Positions 55,110 to 64,000 of a stretch of DNA of 64,000 nt are shown in pieces; positions within the stretch are counted from its first letter, which is position 1, and every line of letters starts with the position of its first letter. The notes under the pieces are model-generated. The model ran no database searches. It saw only the letters and a program-made list of their open reading frames with translations, and had not been told where the DNA came from. Made by a program: the position numbers and the translations under genes. The DNA is from Pyricularia pennisetigena (lineage: Eukaryota; Ascomycota; Sordariomycetes; Magnaporthales; Pyriculariaceae), in assembly GCF_004337985.1 (NCBI RefSeq), contig NC_043744.1:3198408-3262407 (forward strand), in the 5' to 3' direction.

Positions 55110-57215
55110 TCAAGTTAGCCACTTGGGCAACCGGCTGACAGAGTAACCCCTTGCTTGATAGGCCTTCCTTGCTCTCACAACGAGAATATCCCTCCACTTC
55201 CGGACATGACCTGGCGCCCAGCCAAGCTGGCGTGCAACGGCATCGACGTCGAATCGTCGGTTCTTCACGACGTGCTCGAGAATCACCTTCTTCTCTTCTT
55301 CGCTGGGCTCACATCGCTCCTCCAGTACAGGCGGCCTAGCATCGAGTCGGTGCGCAGATTTTTGAGCCTCCGTCCTAAGCGCCTTGACGGACGCCCCCGG
55401 CTGTCGCGACACCCCATACCCCATACCCGCGACACGAAATGCCCGCATGCTAGCCTGCATCTTGCGCCTGCGATGCTCCCACAAGGGGTCAGGCCCGAGG
55501 TTCTGCGTCGATCTGCAGAAGGCCATGTACTGGTCGTCGCTCGTGGCGTATCGAGCCTGTGCCTCCATCTGCCTGTTCCGCTTTATGGTCGCGTCATGAC
55601 TCGCTGCCTCCCTACGGACGGCAGCTTCCGCCTCCTGGCACTCTTGTTCCACGCGCGCAGCCTCGGCGATCTCTTCAAACTTGGCTTCGGATGCGGCCAA
55701 GCCTCCTTTCCCCTTTCGGACTTGTTCGAGGCAGTCGACGAGGGCCTCTCGTGAGATCTGCGCACGAATATCCTTCATGCCAGCATCACGTGCCAGAGGC
55801 ACGCGTCTCACGACCGTGTCTGTTAAGGCCTTGAGCCATCCTATGACGTGATTTGCAATCGCCACCGTTGTCGGGGACATGTACGCGCAGCGGCGATTAT
55901 TGAGGACCAACTGGGTACTCATTCCGCTCATGACGAACACTTGCTGTAGTACAACAATCGCCGCAGGAACGATGCTCTTGGTCACATCTTCAGCAACGGC
56001 CCTGGCATTGTTTTGTTTGGGCAAAGAGCCGCAAAGATCTGTAACCATCATATTTATCACCGCGATCTGAAGCTCGAGGCTCTTGGCATGCTGTCGTAGA
56101 TATTCATCCTGCTTCGCAACATCTGGGTGCACTGGAGCCTGACCAAGTTGGCTGTGTAGCTTCTTGAGAGCGGCAGCAAGCTTCTGGGTGCTGTCAAAGT
56201 TCACACCCGATTTCCAAGTCGAGCGCCACCCGTCCCCGCCTCCGGCCCAGAATTCTTTACCCATCTGCAGAAACGCTGTCTGGAGTGAACCGCAGTAGAC
56301 TTTCACGTAGTGGTGATCCTGAGGATTGTCGGGGCCAAAAGGGAGTTCGACGGCTTCACATGCTGCCGTCTCGTCGCTTGCGCTTGAGCTTGTGTATCCA
56401 TCATCCACTATTACTTCTTCCTCGGGAATATCATCAGGCTCCTGCTCTTCATATCGTTCATATCCTTCGTTGTCATCAGATTGTTGGGCCTGCCCTCCAT
56501 CTTCGTCATAATGATCTTGGCTCTCACCGGTGCCGCGCGCGCCTTTTCCAGAAAGGATAGAAGACATATGCTCGTTCTCCCTGGCCGCTGACGCCTCCTC
56601 TTCTTCCTCATCGTCGTCAGGAAAATCGTAGTCGTTGACATCCACCGTCCGTGACGGACGAAGCTCTTTAGGAGTCGGTCGCTGCAGCGATGACTTGCGC
56701 TTGGCTGTATTTGACTTGTTCTTAGAGCTAGCCGGCTGGGCATCCGGATTCACAGGCTTGGGACTGTGTCTTTGAGCTGCTTCGGCTCCCATATTTGTCT
56801 CCTTGTCGTTCCTCAGCCGTTGTCGCCTCCCTGCCCGAGGCCCCCGTGCAGCAGTCGGGTGCTCCGCAGGCCGCTTTTCGTCAATCAGTATCACCAGACT
56901 CTCGTCCTTCGACCTCACCGACTTTCTAGGCCGGCCTCTTCGGGGCTTCTTTGCCGGTGGTGAGCTCAAGGGAGGAAACGTAAGGTCGGCCAGTGCCTCG
57001 GGTTCGACTACCCCACGTTTGACGCCCATGCGAATGTCATCTTCAAAGGATTTGGAATGGTCTGCGACGGTCTTGGGGCGGTTCAATACCACCCGCTTGC
57101 GCCGACTGGCGGCCTTGGGCGGCGGCGGCGGTTGTGGGGTGGGCGCGTCCAGTCGCGTCACTTCGTCAGAGGCGGCGGTTTTGGATTGAAGCCGCAGGCT
57201 GGCCCTGCGCGGCAT
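55110..57215 (-). CDS. Nuclear AT-hook protein with acidic middle and Myb-like C-terminus
   Basis: One exon, 701 aa from ATG 57215; the frame stays open a few codons upstream without an ATG. Not recognised as a named family. Residues 92-98 (RRGRPRK) form a textbook AT-hook, flanked by basic, Pro-rich sequence, so binding to AT-rich DNA is likely. Residues ~195-290 are strongly acidic ('FPDDDEEEEEASAARENE'). The 300-560 region is predicted helical and ordered ('QDHHYVKVYCGSLQTAFLQM', 'LQIAVINMMVTDLCGSLPKQ'), followed by a charged coiled coil ('EIAEAARVEQECQEAEAAV'). The last 60 residues ('ILEHVVKNRRFDVDAVARQL', 'GWAPGHVRKWRDILVVRARK') look like a Myb/homeodomain-type helix-turn-helix. The layout suggests a chromatin-associated protein in the nucleus. 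Intron-free over 2.1 kb, unlike most neighbours. Confidence 0.7.
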   Translation of the reverse strand: MPRRASLRLQSKTAASDEVTRLDAPTPQPPPPPKAASRRKRVVLNRPKTVADHSKSFEDDIRMGVKRGVVEPEALADLTFPPLSSPPAKKPRRGRPRKSVRSKDESLVILIDEKRPAEHPTAARGPRAGRRQRLRNDKETNMGAEAAQRHSPKPVNPDAQPASSKNKSNTAKRKSSLQRPTPKELRPSRTVDVNDYDFPDDDEEEEEASAARENEHMSSILSGKGARGTGESQDHYDEDGGQAQQSDDNEGYERYEEQEPDDIPEEEVIVDDGYTSSSASDETAACEAVELPFGPDNPQDHHYVKVYCGSLQTAFLQMGKEFWAGGGDGWRSTWKSGVNFDSTQKLAAALKKLHSQLGQAPVHPDVAKQDEYLRQHAKSLELQIAVINMMVTDLCGSLPKQNNARAVAEDVTKSIVPAAIVVLQQVFVMSGMSTQLVLNNRRCAYMSPTTVAIANHVIGWLKALTDTVVRRVPLARDAGMKDIRAQISREALVDCLEQVRKGKGGLAASEAKFEEIAEAARVEQECQEAEAAVRREAASHDATIKRNRQMEAQARYATSDDQYMAFCRSTQNLGPDPLWEHRRRKMQASMRAFRVAGMGYGVSRQPGASVKALRTEAQKSAHRLDARPPVLEERCEPSEEEKKVILEHVVKNRRFDVDAVARQLGWAPGHVRKWRDILVVRARKAYQARGYSVSRLPKWLT

Positions 57216-58527
57216 CGCGACCAACCAAGAAGCTTGCAAATGATCTCTAGCGAGTAAACATCACCTGTTTGTTGAGCTATGCCGTATGGTCGTGATACGG
57301 CTGTGGATTGTTTCCTTGATTGATCAAGAGGGGAACATGGATCTGGCGGTTTGTTTGTTTGGGCAACAGCGTAAATCCTCGTTTAGCGACCCACACAAGG
57401 TGCATACATCTGCACCCCTGCACTGGAACCTACCTTCCAGCCCGCTTACCACTGGTATTTGTTGTCCAGGTCATCGAAGAAATAATTAATGCATACATTT
57501 GATCATCAATTATCCGGAAACTAGAAATCTCTTCCTGATCAATTCATGAAAGGAGATAAATAGGTTACCCTGCGCCTAACTTAATTATTCTCACTGGTTG
57601 TGTGGATCATCATCCTGCGTTAAAACTGATCGTGTTGATTTTATAGCGTGGCCCTTGAATAGATCTTGGGCCCCAACCCCGCACCCGGCGCTTCCGTGTA
57701 CGGACAGTAACAACAGCCCAGGTACTTTGTGGCAGGCTCATCTCTTCATTGTGTTTTGCTACTGAGGTTCAAGTTTTTGCAAATGTATCAAATTAAATAT
57801 AAATCTGTTTTTTTCATTCTCATGGGGTTTGAAAGCTATTTGGGCCATATTACTTACTTTCGCATTTACTAAAAGGTTTAGCTACCAGCAATAACTTGCA
57901 CTTTGCTGGCGCGGTTCAGATGAACCGAATTTTTCATGGATATTGAGCTCGACCCTGCTTTTCTTCAACGGAAGAGTATAAGCTATAATTGAAGCTGATA
58001 AATACTTCATCGGGCTTTAACGACGACATTCAATAGCTCTTTTGCAGCCGCAGAAATGCTAAATATAACACCATGGTGTCAGCTTCATACTTTATCCGTT
58101 CATGAATGTCTCCGGGCTGTTTGAAGGAGGTACAAACAACATATAGTTGTTTAGACACAGATAAAATACATCTGCTTGACCAAGAAAAAAACCAAAAAAA
58201 AAAAAAAAACCGCCTCAGCTTCCAGTAGAATCTCAACCCAGTCAAAACCATTAACGAAAAGGCCAGACAGGAGGCAAGATGCAACCGAGGCCATCAGTGT
58301 AAGAGGGTTGAACCCTCCCGGGCTGATTGGACGGCGTGTCTCCTTTTGGCAGGTCATGCTGACGGGGTGGAGGTATCCCGAGACTAGAAGAAGGCCATGT
58401 CTATCACTTCGGTCCTCCCCAGAAACATCTTCCTCTTCATTCAGAACCAAGTCCCAGACAATATCTTGTCTTTTTACATGTCTGACTGATATTTGCTCAA
58501 ATTTTCTGCATCAAATCCCCGCTCGCA
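57216..58527. other. Divergent intergenic region, no gene seen
   Basis: 1.3 kb, AT-rich from 57750 to 58050, with an A16 run at 58194-58209. Nothing coding recognised. Confidence 0.45.
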
Positions 58528-59634
58528 ATGTCCTCTCCCACTATCTACGCAATCACTGGTGCCAACAAGGGTGAGATCAAATTACCCCTGAATACCCCCA
58601 CCTTGCTTCCCTCGCCGTCGCCAGACTCTGTTCCGCGTAGGCTGGTGTAGATAAATGGAGGTTATGCTGTCAAATCACTTTACGCCGATGCCTTTTAATT
58701 CACCAATGATCGAGATGCTATTAGCTGCGGATCCAACCTCAGCAGTCATGTATCCCATACCTACCGCGGTCATCTTATACTCCCGCAGCACAACAACAAT
58801 CTCTCTCAACTTCGCTTCCAGCCAGCAACTGACATCCAATCTCCACAAAAGGCATCGGGCGCGCCATAGTCGCACTCCTCCTCACCCGTCCCTCGACTAC
58901 CATCCTCGCCCTCGTCCGCAACCCGACCGACCCTACCTCCAGCAGCCTGACCACCCTCGACAAGTCGACCGGCAGCACCATCCACGTCCTCCCCTTCGAG
59001 GCCGAAGCAGACGCCATCCCACTCCCCTCCGACGTCACCCACATCGACATGGTCGTCGCCAACGCCGGCGCCTCTTCCGGCTACAAGCCCGTCCTCGCAA
59101 CCGGCCCGGAGGACCTCGTCTTCGACTTTACCGTGAATGCTGTCGGGCCGCTAAGGCTCTTCAAGGCCGCCTGGCCGCTACTGCAGAAGGCCGCCTCGCC
59201 CAGGTTCGTCCTCATGACGAGCTCCGTGGGCAGCATCGCCGGTCAGCAGCAGGAGAGCTTCCCCAGCACCGCGTACGGCATGTCCAAGGCCGCCGCCAAC
59301 TGGCTGGTGGTCAAGATTGGCGTTGAGCACGGACCGGAGGGGTTGAGCGTCATGGCATTGCATCCTGGGTAAGGGGAAGCGCTTGTTTTCTTTTTTGCAT
59401 TTTCCCTCATCAATCTTTTGTGTAAAGTCTCACTTGGCTAACGCTCAAACGATACATCAACCAAGCTGGGTCAAAACTCAAATGGGCCAAGGCATCGCCG
59501 ACTCGATCGGCTTTCCGGAGCCCCCTATGACCACCGAAGACAGCGCTCGCGCCTGCGTCGAGCAGATGGACAAGCTGGAAAGGGCTAGCTCGGGAAGGTA
59601 TGTAACATACACTGGCGAAGTTTTGCCTTGGTGA
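58528..59634 (+). CDS. Short-chain dehydrogenase/reductase (C-factor/sniffer-like)
   Basis: Exons 58528-58570, 58852-59368 and 59466-59634 give 242 aa. The protein is a compact NAD(P)(H)-dependent SDR. The first intron (281 nt) splits the cofactor motif itself, TGANK|GIG (residues 10-17). NAG is at 85-87, the catalytic Ser at 138/139 (MTSSVGS) and Tyr156-x-x-x-Lys160 (YGMSK). 'SVMALHPGWVKTQMGQ' is the motif of the carbonyl-reductase branch that includes C-factor, sniffer and norsolorinic-acid-ketoreductase-like enzymes. The C-terminus 'SGRYVTYTGEVLPW' is also typical of that branch. Substrate unknown; no secondary-metabolite backbone gene is near, so a cluster role is not supported. Splice phases are 1 and 2 and all match. 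It converges with Nup37, 882 bp apart. Confidence 0.9.
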
Positions 59635-60516
59635 AACACGGCAGTTAGCCTGGCAACCATGGTGGCTAGGTGGATGATGAACAGATAGGTATCTGGGTGT
59701 ACGGGGTCTTTAGTCATTAGATACTATTCATCCTTAAACAGTTGTAGTCTTAATGCTCAACCACCAGTAAAATATTGGCTTAGCCATCTTCAATACTGCT
59801 CATTCAGTTATAACCTGAGATTACTTGTCGATAGAAGCATCTTTGCTATCGATGTATCCTCTCATTCATGGGCTTGCTTCTCGCGCATGCTAGAAAACAT
59901 TTGCAAACCAAAAACAAGCACACTCACATGTGCACACCACGCAAATGTCAAGGGTGAAAAATATGTATCGACACGCACCACCTCCCAACTCAACTCGACC
60001 GCCCCCCACGATCATAGATCGCAGATAAAACAGGACGGCAGCGGATGCTGGGAGAGCAAATGGTCAAATTTCGCTGCGGTTTTAAACCAGCCAATCCCAT
60101 GAGCCCCCTCCCTCGCCTCCAGATGGTGTCGACGTCAACCCTCCCCGTGAGATTTCCTCCCTGAGTTCTCTTGGAGAACCGGAAAGGAAAAGAGGACATA
60201 AAAATCAAGGCTGAACTGTTGATTTACCGCTCGGAATACAGAGCTGGATCAAGGATGAGTCTCGCCTTGTGCTCCACCCGGCCGTGCGGAAAGCATTGAA
60301 ATGCTTGAAAAGATTTGGGAACTCTCTATCGGCGTAGATTTTGAGACATTTCACGTGTGAATTGGGTATCAGTTAGTTCAAGTGGTGGTCCTGTGGGACC
60401 TGGGTTGGACGATGATTTATTTCACCATCTTCTGATCCAACATTGTTTACCAATTATAAACGCCTCATCAAAGACCGTGTACAATGTACTCAGCGCAAAT
60501 CGATCAGGTCCAGTTC
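59635..60516. other. 3' intergenic region, no gene seen
   Basis: 882 bp between the convergent SDR and Nup37 genes. Nothing coding recognised. Confidence 0.45.
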
Positions 60517-62937
60517 CTAGCTGTTCTCGAAAAACACATTTTGTGTCTTAGTTGTACTCCCAAAGTTGCCCCGATCTTCCATATCATCCAGCGCGCGATC
60601 GATCTCCATGATGTCCAGGATCTCTTCCTCGACGTCCCGATCAGCCGCTGCCTCTTGGTCGTCAAGCGCATCAGCAGCGTCCTCGAGCTGATCCACGAAT
60701 CCCAGACCAGCATCGCGGGACGGGCCACGGGACGCCATCATGCTCTGCGTAAACGTAGGCTCGTCGTAGTCGAAAAGACCGGCCGCGAAGGCCGGGATTC
60801 CCGACTTCTTCTGCGGGGACCTCGTTGAGGCCGCGACATTTTCTTCGTCACCGGTCGGTGGGCGCTTGCCAAACAGGCTGCCTCTTCCTCTAGTACTGTG
60901 GCCGCGAATACTCTGCGCCAGTGCCGCAGCACTGGGTGGCGCCGGAGCTCCGGGTTTGGGATGCGCCACAATTGCAGCAGGGGGTGCCACCTCTTGGGCA
61001 GGACCAAGGATTCGTTTCCGGGCGCCGAGAAGCTTGGAGTTGAAGGACTCGGAAACATTGCCGTCGCCCTCGCGAACAATGACGAGCCTGCTCTCTCCGC
61101 GTATCAACACCTCAACTGGCAAAGTGTAATTGCCATCGTGCGACTGTCCGTTGATGCCCTCACTGTCTCCGGACTGCCGTTGTTGTCGCTGCGGTCGAGG
61201 TATTGTAGCCACACCGCAGCAACGCTCGCCAAGAAGACCGGCGTTGAGGTCCATCAAACGTATCATGCGGCTCTGCTGAGCTCCACCGCTGAAGATGTTA
61301 CCGCCACCGCCAGCATTACGACGCGTCTGCGCGTCCCAGAATTTGCTCACAAACGGAATCACGACGACGACATGGTCAGCACCACCAATCCATAGGACTG
61401 CGCTTTCATCGCCGGTGCCCGATGTGGCGCGCCCTGGAAGCTGGATCACATCTACACCGCCATGCACCGCAGCAAGCTTCTCAGGACCACCACCAAGTGT
61501 AGACAAGAGGACCTCGCGCCTAGTATGTGGTGTCATGGGAACGAGGTCACCGCTAGATTTCTGGGCACCGGGATTCCGAAGTGGGCTAGTTCCCTCCAGA
61601 TAACCAGAAGCGCTAAATGTGGTTGTTGCTGTGCCTCTGATAGCAGCAGATGTCTTTCCAAAGAGTCCACCGGAAGATGAACCTGAAGGTCCCGCTCCAT
61701 CGATATCCCAGATGCCCCACTGGCCGTCCGCGAGCAGAGCAAGAACAGCCCTTCCGTGAGCAATCCAACTTGCGGCGACAATTGGTTTCCTGGCAGTAGA
61801 GAGTCCAGTACCACGGATGAAGGGGGGATAAAGCGAAAGAAGCCAAGACCCTTGTGCAGGCAACGGTCCCTCGGCCTCGTCCATGGGTATCGACGGGACT
61901 GCATAGTCATAGATGCGCACGGCTTGTGGTGAAGCCACGGTCAGCAGTTGCGTTGTGTGCGTTGGATTGAATGAGATCCCAGTGAGCGGGCTGGGTAGAA
62001 AATCGGTTTGGAATGGCTCCGCCGGTCTTTCAGGGCCTCCTCGTTTGTGGCCCACCGTCACGTCCCACAGCCTTAATACTCCAGTCGCCTGTCTGGAGTG
62101 AGCTGCGACAATGACGCGGGCTGTTAAACTTGAAGAACCTCCGGTGGTCTTGCTCCTACCAGCCACTACTGGATGTTGTTCTTTTGCCAGTGTGATAGCC
62201 AAAGCATCGCTGTATTGTGCCTGACCGCCAAGTGATGATATCGTCTCCCCCCAAAAACCCCGGCCGGCCACACCTGACATGAGATCCCGCTTAAGCTCTG
62301 GGCGAGCCTTGCTCTCATGTGAAGGTGGCGTGAGCGGAATCGTAACGACGAATACCTCTGCAGTAAGACATGTGACCGCAAAGACCATCTTGTGCTTGAG
62401 AAGCTCTACTCCGCTCCACGAGGCATCCTCCGCAGCGCAGTGGGGCGCCGGCAGCACGGCAATGTGACGTACGGCAGAGCCAAAGGACAAGTCAAGGGTC
62501 TGCACGGTGTCTACAGAGGGAGATATTTCGGTCGGGTCGGCATCCTCAAACTCCGGCCTGTCCTCGAAAGGCTTCGCTGGGGCAGGAGTGTCGTCGTCGC
62601 TGAGATCAATGATCATCACCGAGTCGTCAGCCGAGGCACCGCCATTTCGGTTGTCTTTTTTCTCATCCGGGTCTTTCCTCAGCGCCTTAAGTCGCCTTCC
62701 TCCACGCCATACTATTGTCAGACCATTTTCATGGCCATAGAGGAGGATGGTTGCTCCCTGGGGTGAGAGGACCGGGTATGTCTTGACATCATGCGCCCGA
62801 CGGTTGAGGTTGTATCTGGAGAAACGGTAAAGATTAGACTCTGGATTGGCTAGTAAGAGAAGACGTTCGGTATCAACGTACGTGTACTGCGTATTTTGGA
62901 CGGTGCGCCGCACCCGAGGAGCTGACTGCGCTGCCAT
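60517..62937 (-). CDS. NUP37: Nucleoporin Nup37-like WD-repeat protein
   Basis: Exons 62937-62882 and 62815-60517 give 784 aa. Nup37 is a beta-propeller subunit of the outer-ring Y complex (with Nup120) of the nuclear pore. Visible parts: 'YPVLSPQGATILLYGHENGL' at the N-terminus, an acidic insert with 'DDSVMIIDLSDDD', propeller blades such as 'ATGVLRLWDVTVGHKRGG', 'LTGISFNPTHTTQLLTVASP' and 'ALLADGQWGIWDIDG', then 'DESAVLWIGGADHVVVVIPF'. The last 150 residues are disordered and acidic with Gly/Arg bits. The 66-nt intron has perfect GTACGT and TTCTCCAG borders; its removal joins QNTQYTY to NLNRRAHDVKTYP. Because it is in frame without a stop, an unspliced reading would add 22 residues. The identity is from overall resemblance to filamentous-fungal Nup37; another WD40 nuclear protein is possible. 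Confidence 0.72.
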   Translation of the reverse strand: MAAQSAPRVRRTVQNTQYTYVDTERLLLLANPESNLYRFSRYNLNRRAHDVKTYPVLSPQGATILLYGHENGLTIVWRGGRRLKALRKDPDEKKDNRNGGASADDSVMIIDLSDDDTPAPAKPFEDRPEFEDADPTEISPSVDTVQTLDLSFGSAVRHIAVLPAPHCAAEDASWSGVELLKHKMVFAVTCLTAEVFVVTIPLTPPSHESKARPELKRDLMSGVAGRGFWGETISSLGGQAQYSDALAITLAKEQHPVVAGRSKTTGGSSSLTARVIVAAHSRQATGVLRLWDVTVGHKRGGPERPAEPFQTDFLPSPLTGISFNPTHTTQLLTVASPQAVRIYDYAVPSIPMDEAEGPLPAQGSWLLSLYPPFIRGTGLSTARKPIVAASWIAHGRAVLALLADGQWGIWDIDGAGPSGSSSGGLFGKTSAAIRGTATTTFSASGYLEGTSPLRNPGAQKSSGDLVPMTPHTRREVLLSTLGGGPEKLAAVHGGVDVIQLPGRATSGTGDESAVLWIGGADHVVVVIPFVSKFWDAQTRRNAGGGGNIFSGGAQQSRMIRLMDLNAGLLGERCCGVATIPRPQRQQRQSGDSEGINGQSHDGNYTLPVEVLIRGESRLVIVREGDGNVSESFNSKLLGARKRILGPAQEVAPPAAIVAHPKPGAPAPPSAAALAQSIRGHSTRGRGSLFGKRPPTGDEENVAASTRSPQKKSGIPAFAAGLFDYDEPTFTQSMMASRGPSRDAGLGFVDQLEDAADALDDQEAAADRDVEEEILDIMEIDRALDDMEDRGNFGSTTKTQNVFFENS

Positions 62938-64000
62938 TGCGCTAAGAAATATAGATATATGATGGGCGAAGGGCGATGAAGCAGGCAAGCTTGACGGCGC
63001 GATCGACCGTGTGAGCTCCTCAGCTCAGCCGCATGCCCAGGTCTTTGAGACTGGTCGTATTGTATTGAGAATCGCAATTGTAGTACGATTTGCGAACAAG
63101 CTTGACTGCTTTCTTTGATGTTGGCGGGCCGTTTGACAGTAATTTGGAACGCGCTTTGCATCTGCGATGGAGACGCGACTGGTCCGTGCCCAGCTCTTCT
63201 GGAATCCTCATGGTCACGTGTAGCAATCCTCTACTCACGTGATTTTATCCTCTTCCCGAACGTGCTTCTCTGTCTGTCTGTTTGTCTCTTGTATACCTTG
63301 TGCATTCGTTATGCAAAGACCCAGATCCTCGCACCCATGTAACTGTTAGCTAGACACCTGTTCATTCATTCACATGCAAGAAGTATAATCTTTCACAATG
63401 TTGAAGAAAAGTTCACGGACAATTAAGTTGCAGGATTGTCTGTTATCAACCAAAGGGAATGAAGGAAATGTTCATCCTGGTGACGCTTTGCGCCTGTTGA
63501 CCTGTGGCGCCGTTTAGGATTGAAAGATCCGCGCCGATAGTGCGACGCGACGACACTACGCCTCGTGAATTGAAGTGAAGTCCTGGCGTTATCGGGAAGG
63601 CGCCAAGCCGCCTCGCGTCCAGTCATCCGTTAGCGCAGCCATGGGACATACGCCCAAACACAACAGATTCCACCCCCTCTTCCTTTATGCATTACCGGTA
63701 CAGAGCCGTGTTGTCTTCTCTGCCTAGATTCTAAATTGGGCCGGTACAGAATTAAAAGACAAGACGATTTGTAGGTAGCTTAGGTAGGTACATACGCATC
63801 ACATCACACGTCAGCTGTCAGCCTGGCTTCGGTAGACCCCCGGTATTGATCACAAAATGTGCGTTCTTGGCACAGCGGATAAAACACATCATCCGATCTA
63901 ATGGAGGAGAAAAACGACAAATATGCAACGTGACAGCCGGACATGTTCGTGGTGGGCCTCCTGCTCAAAATAACCGCAAGCAGCTGGCTACTGTCTGACA
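62938..64000. other. Upstream intergenic region to window end
   Basis: 1.06 kb with no gene recognised. GTCACGTG at 63212-63219 and CTCACGTGATTT at 63234-63245 are two nearby E-box-like sites about 280-300 bp upstream of the Nup37 start. A TAGGTAGCTTAGGTAGGTAC run lies at 63771-63790. Confidence 0.45.

Noticed and set aside
58528..62937. Secondary-metabolite cluster around the second SDR
   Set aside because: No backbone synthase, P450, transporter or regulator lies beside it; neighbours are nuclear housekeeping genes.

Overview
The window looks like nuclear DNA of a filamentous ascomycete, most likely a Sordariomycete. Genes are interrupted by short introns (about 39-214 nt) with GTRNGT-type donors and CAG/TAG/AAG acceptors. 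The families are typical of that group: cutinase, GH105 rhamnogalacturonyl hydrolase, a Pth11/rhodopsin-like membrane protein, Tht1/KAR5, a fungal-type Nup37 and C3HC/Rsm1. Runs such as TAGGTAGGTAC near 63.77 kb and 47.58 kb recall intergenic DNA of Magnaporthe relatives, but that placement is only an inference. I read gene models by joining exons whose frames close exactly to multiples of three.

Left part (about 1-16.3 kb) is gene-poor and accessory-looking. It holds a frameshifted secretory-lipase relic (1118-1962), a secreted cutinase with a very long Gly/Leu/Ser repeat tail (3854-6137, minus), a small secreted orphan (10224-10762, minus) and a ferric-reductase relic without its membrane core (15460-16262). 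Long stretches between them hold no convincing gene.

The rest is mostly conserved. In order: an SDR (16897-18039) convergent with a GH105 hydrolase (18199-19411); KAR5/Tht1 nuclear fusion protein (21055-22743, minus); mitochondrial ribosomal protein uL6m (23812-24634) convergent with 3'(2'),5'-bisphosphate nucleotidase (24841-26064); a Pth11-like seven-helix protein (27865-29678); an 82-aa Cys/His protein (32203-32451); Rad4/XPC (32936-35669); a secreted protein with three cyanovirin-N-like modules (36132-38283) convergent with C3HC/Rsm1 (38560-40238); an orphan four-exon gene (41195-42377, minus); an Ala-rich protein (44259-44994) convergent with PP2A activator PTPA/Rrd (45370-46951); an 89-aa LEA-like protein (48128-48397); a 1177-aa coiled-coil protein (48997-52855, minus); an AT-hook nuclear protein (55110-57215, minus); a second SDR (58528-59634) convergent with Nup37 (60517-62937).

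The genes do not form an operon or an obvious metabolic cluster. They join nuclear housekeeping (repair, pore, RNA export, karyogamy, phosphatase regulation, sulfur/PAP metabolism, mitochondrial translation) with plant- or environment-facing secreted proteins. The most notable observations are the cyanovirin-N-like gene, whose modules repeat the same intron positions and phases, and the cutinase tail built from a 36/108-bp higher-order tandem repeat. No tRNA, rRNA, CRISPR or intact transposon was recognised.
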